A DNA stretch of 64,000 nt from Zingiber officinale (Eukaryota > Streptophyta > Magnoliopsida > Zingiberales > Zingiberaceae), in the NCBI RefSeq assembly GCF_018446385.1, contig NC_056005.1, positions 96,393,171 through 96,457,170 of the forward strand, written 5' to 3'. Below the pieces are notes generated by a model. That model was not told where the DNA came from. It ran no database searches and saw only the letters and a program-made list of their open reading frames with translations. Positions within the stretch are counted from its first letter, which is position 1. The number at the start of each line of letters is the position of its first letter. Of this stretch, positions 23,600 through 36,056 are shown piece after piece. The position numbers and the translations under genes are program-made.

Positions 23600-23972
23600 T
23601 GATTGGGGGGGGAGAAGAGGGGGGAGAAGATAAGATAGTTGAGAATAGAAGAGAAGTGTAACAATTTAGAGGAGAAATATAGCTAAGAAATAAATGTAAC
23701 CTTTTTTTTCTCTATCTATTTTTCATGATACAATTTGGCTTATATAGCCATGACAAAGGAAATCCATAAACAATTTAGTTCTTCCTACATTAAATACATT
23801 ATTATATCAAATGCTTGGACTTGACAATTTAATTCATTATGCTAACTTTATTAGGCACTAGATAATTCAATCAAACTTGATTTGATGAAGACCAAATCAA
23901 TTTGGTTTTGAGTTTCAACAATACAATTTGGTTTAGTCTTCAAAGCATGCAATTTGGTTTAGACTTCCAACA
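23600..23972 (-). repeat. Copia 5' LTR
   Basis: On the minus strand it starts TGTTGGAAGTCTAAACC and ends CCCAATCA, with TG...CA termini and a TATATAAGCC promoter near 23740. A C run (plus-strand GGGGGGGG near 23605) lies next to the 3' end. It is 373 bp long. Confidence 0.82.
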
Positions 23973-26280
23973 TCTTCTGACTTAAGCATCTGAGAGTCTG
24001 CGTCGGGATCTTTTTCCTGATTTTCGCTCTAATGTTTTCAGGTGCTTGGTCTGTGGTGTCTGTAAGATAGTGGGTATCATCGGCAATCCCCTCCCAAAGA
24101 TCCTGATTCCTCTCTTCGTCAATATTCTCGTCATCGTCACCGATTTATCCATTTGACTCAGTTTTCGGATGGGATCATTATCTATTCTATACTGAAACAA
24201 GTTATTATAATCCATCGTGCGCGCACAAGACTTAAGTTTTGATGTAATTATTATCTGAATAGAAAAGTACTCAACTTTCACTCCTGCACTTGGTCCTCTC
24301 TTATTGAATGAGATATGAGCAGAAGCTATCGATTTGGAGGGACCATTTGATTATTTCAAGCATGGGTTAAATCCCAAACGCAAATCACACACTTCAATTA
24401 TTATTTATTTTCGAACAAAACAACAAAATATAGATGAGGCCAAACACATGCACTACGTTCAGTCCCACTCTAAACTCAGTCTGTATTGTCAATTTTGTAT
24501 ATATTTTTACATGCAATTATCATCTTATCCTCTCTGTGAATTAACCTTGCCAGAAATGGAAAGGAAGTGATTTATTGTCAAAATAGAAGAACTTTTAATT
24601 TTATAATTTATATTTTTCAAAAATATTCATAAAAGTTTAAAATTATCAAAATATTTGTTACTTATTGTGTAATCGTCACATATATAGAGAGCTGAATATT
24701 TGATTAAAATCGGACTGAATAAATTAAATAAATAAAAAAATTTCCGAATAAATTGAAAGGATTAATTTTTTTTTTATAAAAATGGAATAAACCGAGCCAA
24801 TTAATTATAAGTTAATTTAATTTTCGACTAAATTTACCGAATCAACTAAAATTTTAAAATCCAACTAATCAAATTTAAAATTTATTTAATTAATTACTTA
24901 TTTTATTTAATTAATTATATTTTAAAATAAAAATGATCACAGTTTAATGGAATTATAAATTTTAAAATTAAAAGAAAACTGAATTAATAAAAAATAAAAA
25001 ATAAAATTAATCCAACTGAATTCTAAATTTTTTATTCATCCCTAATCACATAGGGATAATAAAAGGGTTAAATATTAAAGGTTTGTTTTTAATAATTTAA
25101 AAAAGTTAGTGTAGTGTGAAGAAAGAGATGTAACTTATGTAAAATTAAATTTAAAAAGCAAATTATCTGAAAATCCCCGAATACAACTTAAATTGTATAT
25201 CAAGTTAGCATATAAAAAAATATTTTTACTCTTTACATATAAAATTTTATTTGCCTAAACTCCCAATATATAAATATTATTACCTATTTATTCCTTATTT
25301 TTTTAGATATAAAAAATGAAATGAGATATAATTCCTTCTAAATTTAATATATTTAAATTTGAATCGAGTATATTTTTCATCAAATTGAGTAGGGTTTTTT
25401 ATCGCTAATAGAAGATTTTTTTCTCGCTAATATAATTCGTCTTAAATTTAGCACCATTTAAAAAGAATCTAATGTATTTTTCATCAAATTGAGTACCATT
25501 TAAACAGAATCTAATATATTTTTATTTGCTTCAACTCCCTATATATATAAACATCGTTTCCTCATTTTCTTAGGTACAAAAAGTTTAAAATGAGATATAA
25601 TTTTTTTTTTCTAAATTTAGCATATTTAAACTTAAATTTAGTATATTTTCTATCAAATTGAGCATGACTTTTTCACTTAATATAATTTTTTCTAAATTGA
25701 GCATCATTTAAAGATAATCTAGTATATTTTTCATCAAATTGAGCATCATTTAAAGAGAATCTAATATATTTTCCATCTAATTGAGTACCATTTAAAAAGT
25801 CGTACTCAATTTGATAGATAATATATTAAATTTTAGTTTTAATATGTCAAATTTATGAGAAATTATAATTCATTTTAGATTTTTTGTAAAAAAATAAAAA
25901 ATAATTAGATAAATTGATATCTATTATATTTGGTCCGGGAATAAAAATATTTTTTTAAATACGAGGACACGATATATAAAGTTTAAATTATGTTTGAGAA
26001 TTTTAAGATAATTTTTCTAGACTTGAAGAATGAATGATAAAGGGGTTAAATATTGAAGATTATTTTTTTAAAAATAATTTCAAAAAGTTAGTGTAGTTTG
26101 AAGAAAGAGAGGTAACTTCTTGGATGTAAAATTAAACTTAAGAAAGAAATATCAAAAGCAAATAGTAGAAAAGGTTAACCTTTTTTTTTTGTTTTTTAAT
26201 ACGTTCAGCAACAACTTCCGCATAAAATAATATATGCAGGTAAATATAATAAACTTTACCTGCTCTGTCTCAATCGGAAC
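23973..26280. other. AT-rich intergenic DNA with a MITE-like repeat
   Basis: No gene was recognised. From about 25240 to 25900 short motifs of the type ATCAAATTGAGTA and TCTAATATATTTT recur many times in both orientations, and the same motifs fill the element at 49503-50260. The open frames at 23982-24281 and 24334-24570 match nothing known. Confidence 0.5.
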
Positions 26281-26284
26281 AAGG

Positions 26285-26293
26285 TATATAAAA
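26285..26293 (+). promoter_or_regulatory. TATA box of the TRM-type gene
   Basis: TATATAAAA lies about 30 bases before the proposed start of the non-coding first exon and before a pyrimidine-rich (CT)n leader, a common plant core promoter layout. Confidence 0.6.
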
Positions 26294-26314
26294 CCAAATC
26301 CAATTATTTTCCTT

Positions 26315-26504
26315 TTTCCACACCCACAAACACGCACACGTTCTCCTCTCTCTCTCTCTCTCTCTCGCTCTCTCCAGTCGCCGCTGCGATTGAAGCAGGA
26401 ACCGGCGTACAAGAACCTGCCGGGTGCCGTCTCGGCGGGAGGTTGTGGCAGCGGTGGAGGCGGAGGGAGCGCGGCGGAGATTGAGGCAGTTAAAGGCCGA
26501 TAAG
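26315..26504 (+). other. Proposed non-coding first exon of the TRM-type gene
   Basis: The stretch starts downstream of the TATA box and contains a CT tract. It ends at GATAAG followed by GTAGCC (donor at 26505). The next exon would begin at 29329 after TTTTTCAG, 12 bases before the ATG at 29341. The start is estimated from the TATA box. The 5'UTR intron would be about 2.8 kb. Confidence 0.5.
26345..26376. repeat. (CT)n microsatellite in the 5' leader
   Basis: An almost pure CT run with one CG interruption. CT tracts are frequent in plant 5' leaders. Confidence 0.85.
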
Positions 26505-27646
26505 GTAGCCGGTGCTGGGTCTCCCAGCCTTTTTCTGACCTCCCCTCACTTTTCCCCCTGATCTATGTTTCTTTCCCCTTTTCCCCGGCTTGGATTGGAT
26601 TCCTCCTCTGTGTTCCGTACTCATTTTTTTTTTTGCCCTTTCGTCCTTTTCGGAGAGGGGTCTCGATTACTGCAGCTTGGAATGTTGCTTCCCTCGCTGG
26701 ATTTTGGTGGTCGATTGTGTTCCGAGCTGAAAGTTTTCAACTTTCTCGGAGCGTTTCCGGTTTCGCTACTGTCGCGCTTAATAATTTGGTCGATTGATTG
26801 AGTACTCTCTTTGATAAACAGCACCTGGCTCTTTTGGACACTATAACGAGAAAAAGTGCTGATTTTGTTCTGATTTCCCACCAGATTGCCAGACGGCGCT
26901 TGGTTCTATGATAGACCCTGTGCCCACTCAGCCTTATTTGGAGCAATATTCTTCCACCCCTGTAATTATCTTGCAATTTCCTTTGCTAAAATGACTTTTC
27001 GTTTCCCTCGGTCTTATTAGGCGAAGCTAGGAATCCAGCTTTCTGCTCTTTTTATTTGCTAAAAGATTTTCTAAAGTAATTTTGGTTCATATGATGCTTC
27101 CTGTCCCGAGGGTTTGTTTGCTTGTTTTTCTTGCTTTGCATTAGTGCATTTCTTTTGCCCCATGCATTTGACTCTTTGTGTTGTGTTTTATTTTGAAGGT
27201 TTTTGCTGGTATTTTTGAGAGCTGTGTTGATCCGTTCCCAAAGTTGTGAACCTTGTTTTTCAAGTCAAAAATTGTTATTCTTTCCTTTAATGGTTTGCTT
27301 CTCATGCTTGCATATTGTGTTTTTGTCTCAAATGCTAAATCTTAACATTCAATACCTGCCTTGCTTTATATGTCTGTGCCTTCCATCAAATCTTTTCATC
27401 TATTATGATTTCTGTTTCCTTTGATTAGCCTAGGGTGGCTTTCTTCATCATACCTGTGCCATGTAAAAAGATAGTTTTCAAGTTATGGAAGCCTTGTGAT
27501 CCGTTCCTGTAATATAAGTGGTCTGATCTGTTTTCTCATTTATTTTTAACATATAACTTCACTATAGTTTACCTTTTTTTGGTAAAAAAAGTTCACTACA
27601 GTGTCTTGCATATCTATATATTTGTCAATTTACTGAACAGCGTGGT

Positions 27647-28197
27647 CAGGTTTCCATAATATCAAAATGCGTACTCAACTTTAATATTTACCAAACACGT
27701 AACTTTTTTCCATTATGCCCTTATTGTTATGTGGTAGTCTAATGAGCTTGTGACAAAACAATTCAAGGCTATGTCGATTTTAGAAACCCACAACTTTCTA
27801 TCCTAGCCGAGAGTATGACTATACTCAGAAGGATGTAAGGAGTGTAATAAACTTTGTTTGAAGTGTTCCTGAGGTACCTAAGACTAGGAGTGCAAATGAA
27901 TCAAATCGAACCGAACAATATGAAAATATTAATATTTGAGTTCGAGTTCATTAGATAGAGAGCTCGGACGGGAATTTCACATCTCAGATAGAGAGATGTG
28001 GGTTTCTAAACTTGGCACCGTCTTGAATTATTTTGCCACGAGCTCATTAGACTACCACATAATGGGAGCACAAAAAGTTTAGCGGATTGTTATCGCATAG
28101 CAGTCGACTGCGGGTAAAGGAGGGGCATAATGGGAAATAACTATGCGTTTTGGTAAATATGAAATTTAGGTGCATATTATGGTATTAAGGAAACCTG
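27647..28197. mobile_element. Fold-back MITE-like element in the 5'UTR intron
   Basis: The ends are CAGGTTTCC (27647-27655) and GGAAACCTG (28189-28197). The arms extend inward with matching blocks: TGTGGTAGTCTAATGAGCT (near 27730) against GAGCTCATTAGACTACCACAT (near 28040), and TTAGAAACCCACA (near 27780) against TGTGGGTTTCTAA (near 27988). The arms are about 150-200 bp with indels, and the loop is about 190 bp. No coding capacity and no clear target duplication were seen. Confidence 0.7.
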
Positions 28198-28455
28198 GCT
28201 ACGCAGTTTAGTAAATTCAAGCTATATATTTGGTCTTAGTGGATCTTATGTATTTACATAGTGGATCTTGAATGTATATATAGTGATTCCTTCATTACAA
28301 CATTAGTCTTAAAGTTATGTGAACATATATGAAAAAAATATCCAAGTATAGGTCTGATTAGCTTTGTAGGATCAGTGAATTGTAATTGTCAAGTAAAAAA
28401 AAATATATATTTTTTAGAAAAGTAAACAATATAATGGTTTCATATACGACACAAC

Positions 28456-28529
28456 AAGTCACGAGTTCGAATCCTGGAAACAGCCTCTTGCAAAAAGCAG
28501 GGTAAGACTGCGTACAATGGATCCTTGAG
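28456..28529 (+). repeat. Au-type SINE, 5'-truncated copy
   Basis: It starts within the tRNA head at box B (GAGTTCGAATCCTGG) and continues CAGCCTCTTGCAAAAAGCAG to CGTACAATGGATCC. It lies directly upstream of the fuller copy at 28541. Confidence 0.72.
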
Positions 28530-28540
28530 TAAAGTAGAAG

Positions 28541-28700
28541 GGGAGCCTTGGCGCAATGGTAAAGTTGTTGCCATGTGACCAAAAGATCACAGGTTCGAAT
28601 CCTGGAAATAGCCTCTTGCAAAAAGTAAGATAAGACTGTGTACAATGGATCCTTCCTCGGGACCCTGCATGGCGGGAGCTTCGTGCACCAGGTTGCTTTT
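28541..28700 (+). repeat. Au-type SINE, nearly full length
   Basis: The tRNA-derived head has a box A region GCGCAATGGT (28551-28560) and box B GGTTCGAATCC (28592-28602). The body has GCCTCTTGCAAAAAGTAAG, GTACAATGGATCC and GCATGGCGGGAGC, and the copy ends in T-rich DNA then a TA run. These segments match the widespread plant Au SINE as I remember it. It is a SINE inside an intron, not a functional tRNA gene. Confidence 0.82.
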
Positions 28701-29340
28701 TATATATATATATATATACAACACAACAAATGATGCTCATTCATAATAAGATTTTATATCATGTATAATTAACTATTATCACAAATCAATAATTATCATA
28801 TTATTATTATTGACGAGAAAAAGCTAGGAATAAGTAGTTTTGAATCGAGGGCTTGTGCTCAAAAGTCATTCAAAATTATGACTAAATCAAAGGTAGTTGC
28901 TAAAATTATGGCCTGCCATGAAGCTGTTCTTGTAAATGAAGTCATCCATTTTCCATTTTCTTTTAGAATAACGTCCCACTATATAGGGGCTGTTGCATAT
29001 CTACATAGTTGATCTTACATGTCCACATAATTGATCTTTCATGTCTACATAATGATTCTTGAATGTCTATACACTGGGTCTTGCATTATGTTTGTGTCTT
29101 ATGATAAAAGTGATTTGTCTGCTATACAAAATAGGAGTTCATTCTTTGGAAAACATAGAGAATTTTGCATTTTCTGTAATGTTGATTTTTATACATGGTA
29201 AAAAATTTCATTCACTATAACATTTCTTCTTTCCCCCTCTACAAATTCTTTCTCCTTTTATTTTTCAACATAGTTTGTTTTAGCATCAATGAGACATTAC
29301 AGATATCTCTGTCTATCGTCTTTTTCAGGCAACTCAGTAA

Positions 29341-32300
29341 ATGGTGTCACTAGCAAGTGAGATGGATCCACTGGATTCTTTTCCAGGATGCATGGGAAGA
29401 ATGATTAACATGTTTGACGATGGTACAAGCATAACCAGAACCAAAATGGTGACTGAGAGACCACATAGAGATGGTACTTCTCTTAATCACATTCAAGTAT
29501 CGGTCTTCTTTAGCTTGATCAGTTCTGTCATCAAAGGCTAGGTGTTTTGTTCAATCCTCCATGAATGTTTGCAATGTCTTCTAATTTGATTAGGAACCTT
29601 GCCTCCAGCATCAGTTCCAGTGATCTGTCTTTATCCTTCCTTTTGGGGTTCCTATGTTGGTCTTACTTTTTGAGCTAATCACTTGTTTAATCATCTCCTT
29701 TTTTTTCATTTAATTTTATTATCTTTAACTGATATACAGTTTGCAGCTTTCTGATTTTGGATGTTATGAACTTGGCTGTATTCTGATCTAGGAAATGTAT
29801 TCCATTCTCGAAGTTGCAGTTTATTGAGTAAAATAATCTGTTGGATTTTTGCAGTTATGAGGAACTGTGCAGATATACCGAATGAGCCTATAGATCCTGT
29901 TGGAGCTAAGATGGAGGGCAAGCATGTAGTCATTCTAAACTTTCACTGTCTAGCCATCCATGTGCATGAAACCAAACTTATTTCTTAATCCTCCAATCTA
30001 ATTTACATTTTTATAGATAGCAAGTAAAGACAGGAGTTCACCAAACAAGAAACCAAGCGGAACACCAATCAAAATGCTTATGTCACAGGAGATGCTGGGT
30101 GATATAGAGTTCGGACAGAAGCCTCCAAGTGTTGTCGCAAGACTAATGGGTCTTGATTCCTTACCTATGCAGCAACCAGTTTTAGTTGACCAGAACGTCA
30201 GAAACAAGGGGCATCTATTTGATGATTTAGCAGAACTTCAACCTCATCGACAGAAGGAAGTTGATTGCTTTGACAAATTTATGGTATGTGATAGTCAGTC
30301 TTTCATCCATGGGGAAACATTTAAAGATGTATATGAAGTACAGCAACCACCACAAAAGAGTGTTTGGATCGAAAAGCAATCTCTGCAGAAAGAAAGATTT
30401 GATGACAATTCATATCAAAGGAGAATGAGCCTTGTCCGTCAGAAGTTCAATGAAGCAAAACTCTTGGCTACTAACGAGGAGTTCATTGATTCTAAGGAGT
30501 TTCAAGATGCCGTGGAAGTTCTTAATTCAAATAGAGATTTATTTCTTAAATTTCTGGAGGAATCGAATCCACTTTTCACAAAGCATCTCATTGAGCTCCA
30601 GAGTGTGCCTATACCTGCACAAAAAACACGAATTACTGTTCTGAAACCTTCCAGCACCACTGTGAAAAAGATTGACAAACATATTGAGAGGCAATTACTT
30701 ACAGATTCAGTGGAAAGTATCAGAAAAGATAATAATCATCATTATTGGACCCGTGAATTATTGCAGCCAAAGGGTCAGAATTTGTCTCAGTCGACAAGGA
30801 TAGTGGTTCTGAAGCCTTGCCGCGAGAGAACTGATTGTGTGATGACTAAACTTCCTAACAATCTGCCAAAACTGACGGATGGTCCACTTTCTGGTGAAGC
30901 TATGGCAAATGGTGAATTGACAGGTTCGAGAGAAATAGACAAGGGGATTGTTCATCAGCTGCAAGAAAGCCTGAGTTACAACAAAGAAGATGTATTTTTA
31001 TCTTCTGTATTGTCAAATGGATATATTGGGGATGAGAGCTCTTTTAATCAGTCAGAAAGTGAGTACATGGAAGATGACATTGGATCTACAAGCGACATGG
31101 AAAATGCAACTCCAGCAACAGAGCATTCTTGCAGTTGCATGCATAATATTTACAGTCCTATCTCAGCTCCCTCCTTTACACGAGTATCTCATTCACCAGA
31201 GTCATCTGTTACTCGAGAAGCTAAGAAACGCCTTTCAGAAAGGTTGGCTTTGGTAGCTTCAAGTGATAATTGTCATGAGCCAAGCGAATTATGCAGAACC
31301 TCAAGCACCTTAGGTGAAATGCTTGCAATTTCTGAACTAAAGATTGAAAGAAGCAAAGATGGACTTGCTCTCTCTAGGAGCAAGTCATCCAAGGAGGAAA
31401 ATGACACAATGATATCCTCGGCATTCCTGTCTTCATCTGGATCTAAGAATGATGAAAATTTGCATGGCAGCTTATCAAGATCAAAGTCAGTTCCACTTTC
31501 TCCATCAGCTTGTGAAGTTGATATGTTGAATGGGGAAATCTCTGGTCCCCTGCTTGGTAAACCCATTGTTCAGATTGAGGGACCCAAGACAAATAATAGG
31601 AGATCATCTTTCAAGGATATGGTCTCTAGTTTTTTCTTCTCTAGAAGCAAGAGATCAAGCAGAGGGAAGTCCTTCAGATCTGCCTCAGTGCAGGATGAAC
31701 GAGTACAGTTGCAAAGTTTCAGCAGTAATAGTAAACTGAATGATGATTTTTCAGAATCTTTTGAGGAAACTCCCTCAGCAGAGATCATACAGTGTACTGA
31801 AAACTTACACGATGAGTCAACTGAAGGGATATTTCATAAGGTAAAAAAACTTCACAAATTGGCTTCATAAATTACACCTTATTCTTTTAATTTCCTGTTT
31901 GCTTATTAAATGTTGGTGAATTTGTTAACCTAACTAACACGAGTCAACAATGAGATTGAGGATATCTTCCGCATTCATTTGACTCCTCTTTGACTATACT
32001 CTATGTTGTACAACAATGTTTATGATCTCAATCATTCATAGTGATACCCATACCACACCACACCACACCTTCACATTTTGTCTTTGCTAATAAAAAAGAA
32101 TGATTCTTCTATGTTCTTATACTTCTAGTATTGTTATATGCATAATCAGGGTGTTGATTCTCTTGAGAAACCCGAGATAATGGGAAACTGTAACCAAAGT
32201 TGTTTCAGCCAAACTTTGGCAGCAGACGACATCAATAATACTATGTCACAGTTCTGCGCAAATGCCATCTCTGGTCGCCCACGTAAGTATTTCCCACCTC

Positions 32301-32976
32301 CTACCACATGTATATTTAGTTATCTCAAGTAATAGCATTCCCTTTATCTTTGTCTCCAGAAGCACTTTCTAGGTCTCCACCTATAGAGTCAGTTCCGCGG
32401 TCCTTGATGAGAAGTAGTCCGTACATAGACGTAGCATCAGTAAAGCCCTTGATGCCTTCCATGATTATCTCCAAGGCAGATGAAGAATATGATCAATTTG
32501 TTTTTGTGCGAAAGCTGATCCAATCATCTGGGTTAGAGAACAAGAAGAGCATGATTTTTGGTAGGTGGCATTCGCTCGACAGTCCATTGAATCCTTCATT
32601 GTTGTATGATTCATTGCACATGGATGACGAGGAAGCCAAGCGAACCGTGAGCCACAGACTCCTTTTTGATGCTGTAAATGAAGCATTATTAGACATTAGC
32701 CAATCCACACTGTTTGCCGCCTGCCATGGCCATCATAAGTTTGACGTGATGGGTGTTTCAACATCCGGAGAAGTGTGGACGACTTTAAGAAACCGGTTAT
32801 CAGATGAGAAGCGCGTGCCAAGTGAACCCATCAGCAGCAGCACAGTCGTAGAGTGGATAGTGAAAAATGAGGTCACAGGAACAGCATGGATCGAATCGAA
32901 GTGGTTGGAAATTTGTGAATTCTGCAAAGATATTGCTGGGAAGGTGTTGGAAGATCTGATTGAAGAGGCACTGTGA
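29341..32976 (+). CDS. TRM/LONGIFOLIA-type protein (VARLMGL motif, DUF4378)
   Basis: Proteins of this group (TON1-recruiting-motif family) bind cortical microtubules or the TTP complex and influence cell shape and division plane. Exons are 29341-29473, 29855-29925, 30017-31840, 32150-32282 and 32360-32976. Phases agree, giving about 925 residues. The N-terminus has GCMGRMINMFD. The third exon begins with KDRSSPNKKPSGTPIKML and then SVVARLMGLDSLP, the family signature. The middle is Ser-rich, low-complexity sequence with RSKSVPLSPS and a basic FFFSRSKRSSRGKSFR patch. The last exon is DUF4378, with DQFVFVRKLIQSSGL, HRLLFDAVNEALLDI and EICEFCKDIAGKVLEDLIEEAL. The second intron is ambiguous: a GC-AG pair (29917/30021) also keeps frame and would remove four residues. 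No disabling change was seen. Confidence 0.9.
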
Positions 32977-33449
32977 GAATCATAATGCCATTCATGAAGC
33001 CAAGGTTTGTTTATCATGTCTTTCTTTAGGGGCCCCCTTTTGCTTAGGGTTATCATTGCCCTTTCCAAGTTAATTATAATACTAGTGTTCATTGTCTATA
33101 TGCACTATATTAGTAATTCTGGAGCCTGATCAATAGTTCTCATATATTGTTGAGTTGATCTTAATTAGTCAGTCTCATTATTTTAGATTGCGACTTGGAT
33201 CAGTTTTTTCTGTATAAGAATTATGTAGCCAATACCAAATAGTTGGGATTCACATCTCTTATTATTGTTGTATGAAGATGTTTAAATCTAACATGGGGTT
33301 AGTATTTGGATTCGTTTGTTAGAGTAAATCTAATTCTTGTTCAATGGATGTATGTTTACTTGAAATTTAAAAACAAGAGACAGGTTGAGAGTACTTGCAG
33401 AGTTTTGTTTTTGGCAAGTCTTAACTTTTTTAGTTGATCTAATTGATAT
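32977..33449 (+). other. 3' flank of the TRM-type gene
   Basis: The interval likely includes the 3' UTR. No coding frame or repeat was recognised. Confidence 0.4.
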
Positions 33450-33458
33450 TTTTGGGAT

Positions 33459-35402
33459 AGGCTAAAATACCTTTAACCTCCTGTGTTTTCTATTTAATAG
33501 TTTTTTGTCCCATTTGTGTTTAAAAAATAATATTTAACCCCCTTGATAAAGAAAAGTCAAATGTGAGAAATTTTTTAAAAGATAATTATGTCTTTGTTTT
33601 TTTTTTCATTTTTCAATAATAATTTCAAGAGAAAAAAAAATATATTGAATTGACTATTATATTTTTCGATATAAATCTTCACAAAATTCATGTATGCATT
33701 AGCATAAACAATAGAAAAGCAATAATTCATGTGCACTAACATAAACAATAGAAAAGTAATTATTCTGAAAGGGATAATCAGTCAAAAATTGATTTCACCA
33801 CCTTCATCAAATAAAAAAAGATAGAATTTTAAATTGATGAATCAAAATTAAATGAAGATGGAACAAAGTTTATTATTAAAAATCTTCTCATCATCAAATT
33901 TGATATACAATGAAGTAGGAGTGATTTTTGTTTATCAATTTAGAATTCTAGCTCTCTTTTGGTTTAATGAGGGTGGTGGAATAAGTTTTTAACTAGTTAT
34001 CTTTTTCAGAGTTGTTACTTTTCTGTTGTTTATGTAGGTGTATGTATGAATTTTATGAGAGTTTTTATCGAAGGATATTGATCCTGTCCGAATCACCGAA
34101 CCAAAGGACGCTGGGCACGTGACGCTCTCCTAGTCGATGACGCAGGCCTCCGAAGCTCCGGCGATCCTGCACAGAAGTCGGGCCGGGCAGGGGTTCCCGG
34201 CAGCGACCCTCCGACGCTCAAGTCAGGCAAGCAAGTAGTAAAGAAGGTGGCTCCAAAGCTGGTAGAATGCGTACCTCCGGCGAAGAATGAGGGTCTTTAT
34301 ATAGGGCAGCGAAGAAGTGAGTGTGCACTTATCGAGGTGTACACGTGTCCATGGCCCATACTCCAGTAAGGACTTGTCAGTGAGCTTACCTGACCCATAC
34401 TACTACAGTCCCAGCATGTCCTCGATAGGACAGCGGAATCCCCTGTCACAAGATTTGGAGCATGGCCCACACGTGAAACATACCTGCTGTCAGAAAAAGA
34501 CGTTCCTTGTCCTTTTCCCCTTTGCTCCAAATCTGGCTTCCGGGCGGACAGCTCCCTCAACATCCGGCCGGACATATGCGGTGGTTTACTTGGGGAGGTC
34601 CTCCCTCACGTGCTTTATGGGGACTATTAGCAGTGTTACCTTATGGCTTTGGCCGAGCGTGAGGTCCGCTCGGCCCACTACCTTTTCCACTGAGCGCCGG
34701 AACCCTGATTTCGACAGGGCGCCTTTAACCATCAACCGAATATCGTCCGGTCGGCAAGCCGATCGGACCCCACCCCTCTCCGGGCGTTCGAATCCATCAG
34801 CCGGCCGGTCAGCCGGTCGGACTCGGCCCTCTCCGGACGGACAACTGCCGCTGTGGCTTCCACGTGACGTTGACTCTACAGGGCGGGGTCCCCTGTTCTT
34901 ACTACCGGATCAGATATAATGATCAATTCAATGTGTTTTTTTCCTCTCGAGGTTATTATCAAAACATAATAAAAAAGATAATTGTACAATTATCTTTTAT
35001 TCATTGTATGTCACATTTGATGATGGGGAGAAGATTTTTAACAATGAATTTTATTTCATTTTTATTTAATTTTGGTTCATTAACATAGAATTCTGGCTCT
35101 TTGTTCATTTGATGAGGGCGGTGAAATGAGTTTTTGGTTGGTTATCTTTTTTATAGTTATTATTTTCTGTTATTTATGTTGATACATGTATGAATTTTGT
35201 GAGATTTTATTGAAGGATATAAAGATTAATTCGATGAATTTTTTTCCTCTTAAGATATTATTGAAAGTGATAAAAAAAGTCGCATAATGATCTTTTATAA
35301 GATTTTTCACATTTTAGTGAAAGGGAGTTGAATATTATTTTTTAAATATAGGAGGTAAAATACTGGATAGAAAACATAGAGAGGGTTAAAGGTGTTTTAA
35401 CC
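33459..35402. mobile_element. Fold-back (MULE-like) element with 9-bp target duplication
   Basis: The left end reads AGGCTAAAATACCTTTAACC, and the reverse complement of the right end reads GGTTAAAACACCTTTAACC. Similarity of the arms continues through GTGTTTTCTAT and TTTAAAAAATAATATT. Direct 9-mers TTTTGGGAT flank it (33450-33458 and 35403-35411), as expected for Mutator-type transposition. Internal segments such as AGAATTCTAGCTCT (near 33943) and AGAATTCTGGCTCT (near 35089) show that it also contains a direct duplication. It has no coding capacity. A solo LTR was later inserted at 34079-34912. Confidence 0.8.
34079..34912 (-). mobile_element. Solo LTR of the Tat-type Gypsy family, inside a fold-back element
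   Basis: The plus strand reads TGATCCTGTCCGAATC at the left and ACTACCGGATCA at the right, so the LTR is in minus orientation. A perfect 5-bp duplication GATAT flanks it (34074-34078 and 34913-34917). The hairpin block is at 34652-34674. It is 834 bp long. Confidence 0.9.
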
Positions 35403-35411
35403 TTTTGGGAT

Positions 35412-36056
35412 ATGTAAAGCTTTGATTAGAAGCATGTTTGTGGCTCATCATGTCGATGTCTTGTTCACGAGGACCTCGCCAGAGCAGAGCAAGGAGTAAA
35501 CATGATCTCAACCGCCGATTGAGCAAGCACATTCTTGCAATTTTCTTAGTCAGTTTGCTCTTGTGGCCAAATTTTCTTCCATGGACTAGCTAATGAGGCC
35601 CCCTCTTCTGTGTCATCTTTCACATATTGCCTTTCAAGTTTCAGCTGATGTAGTATGCTCAGCTTGCACGAGTTTCATAAATTATGATGACAATATCTTA
35701 TGCGTTAGCAACTAGACCATCTAAGTGGACACGAGTTTCACAAATTATGATCATAGCATAGATTGCTCTTGACATCACTCATTGAAGGGTTAAGTCGACA
35801 TAGTCTATTCTTTTAAATTTTTAATTTGGAAGTGGAAGGTGTAAAAATGAATTGAGAGCTTAAAGAGTATCTTGCATTACCTATCTTTAGACCATATATG
35901 TGAAAACCCACAAAGTCCTATTTTAGATGAAGGTGAGTTTCAAATTTGATATTTTAATAATTTTTAACACTTTGATATATTTGTGTTCCTTCAAAAATCA
36001 CATTTCTATGATTTTATAGTATACCAGATGTATCTATCAGAAAACTATGACATCCT
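35412..36056. other. Intergenic, no gene recognised
   Basis: AT-rich sequence with a repeated phrase (cacgagtttcataaattatgat near 35668 and cacgagtttcacaaattatgat near 35730). No protein similarity was noticed. Confidence 0.4.

Larger units (their letters stand above)
21150..23972 (-). mobile_element. Truncated Copia retrotransposon
   Basis: On the minus strand the order is LTR (23972-23600), primer-binding site complementary to initiator tRNA-Met (23597-23586), gag, then GAG-pre-integrase and integrase sequence. Protease is missing between gag and integrase, and reverse transcriptase, RNase H and the second LTR are absent. The gag is interrupted by a Gypsy solo LTR at 22325-23123. The element is dead. 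Confidence 0.85.

Noticed and set aside
26152-26503. Frames over the (CT)n tract upstream of the TRM-type gene
   Set aside because: They are low-complexity translations of the microsatellite and the 5' leader.
28541-28620. Possible tRNA gene (box A and box B present)
   Set aside because: The cloverleaf is imperfect and the sequence continues into the Au SINE body, so it is a tRNA-derived SINE.
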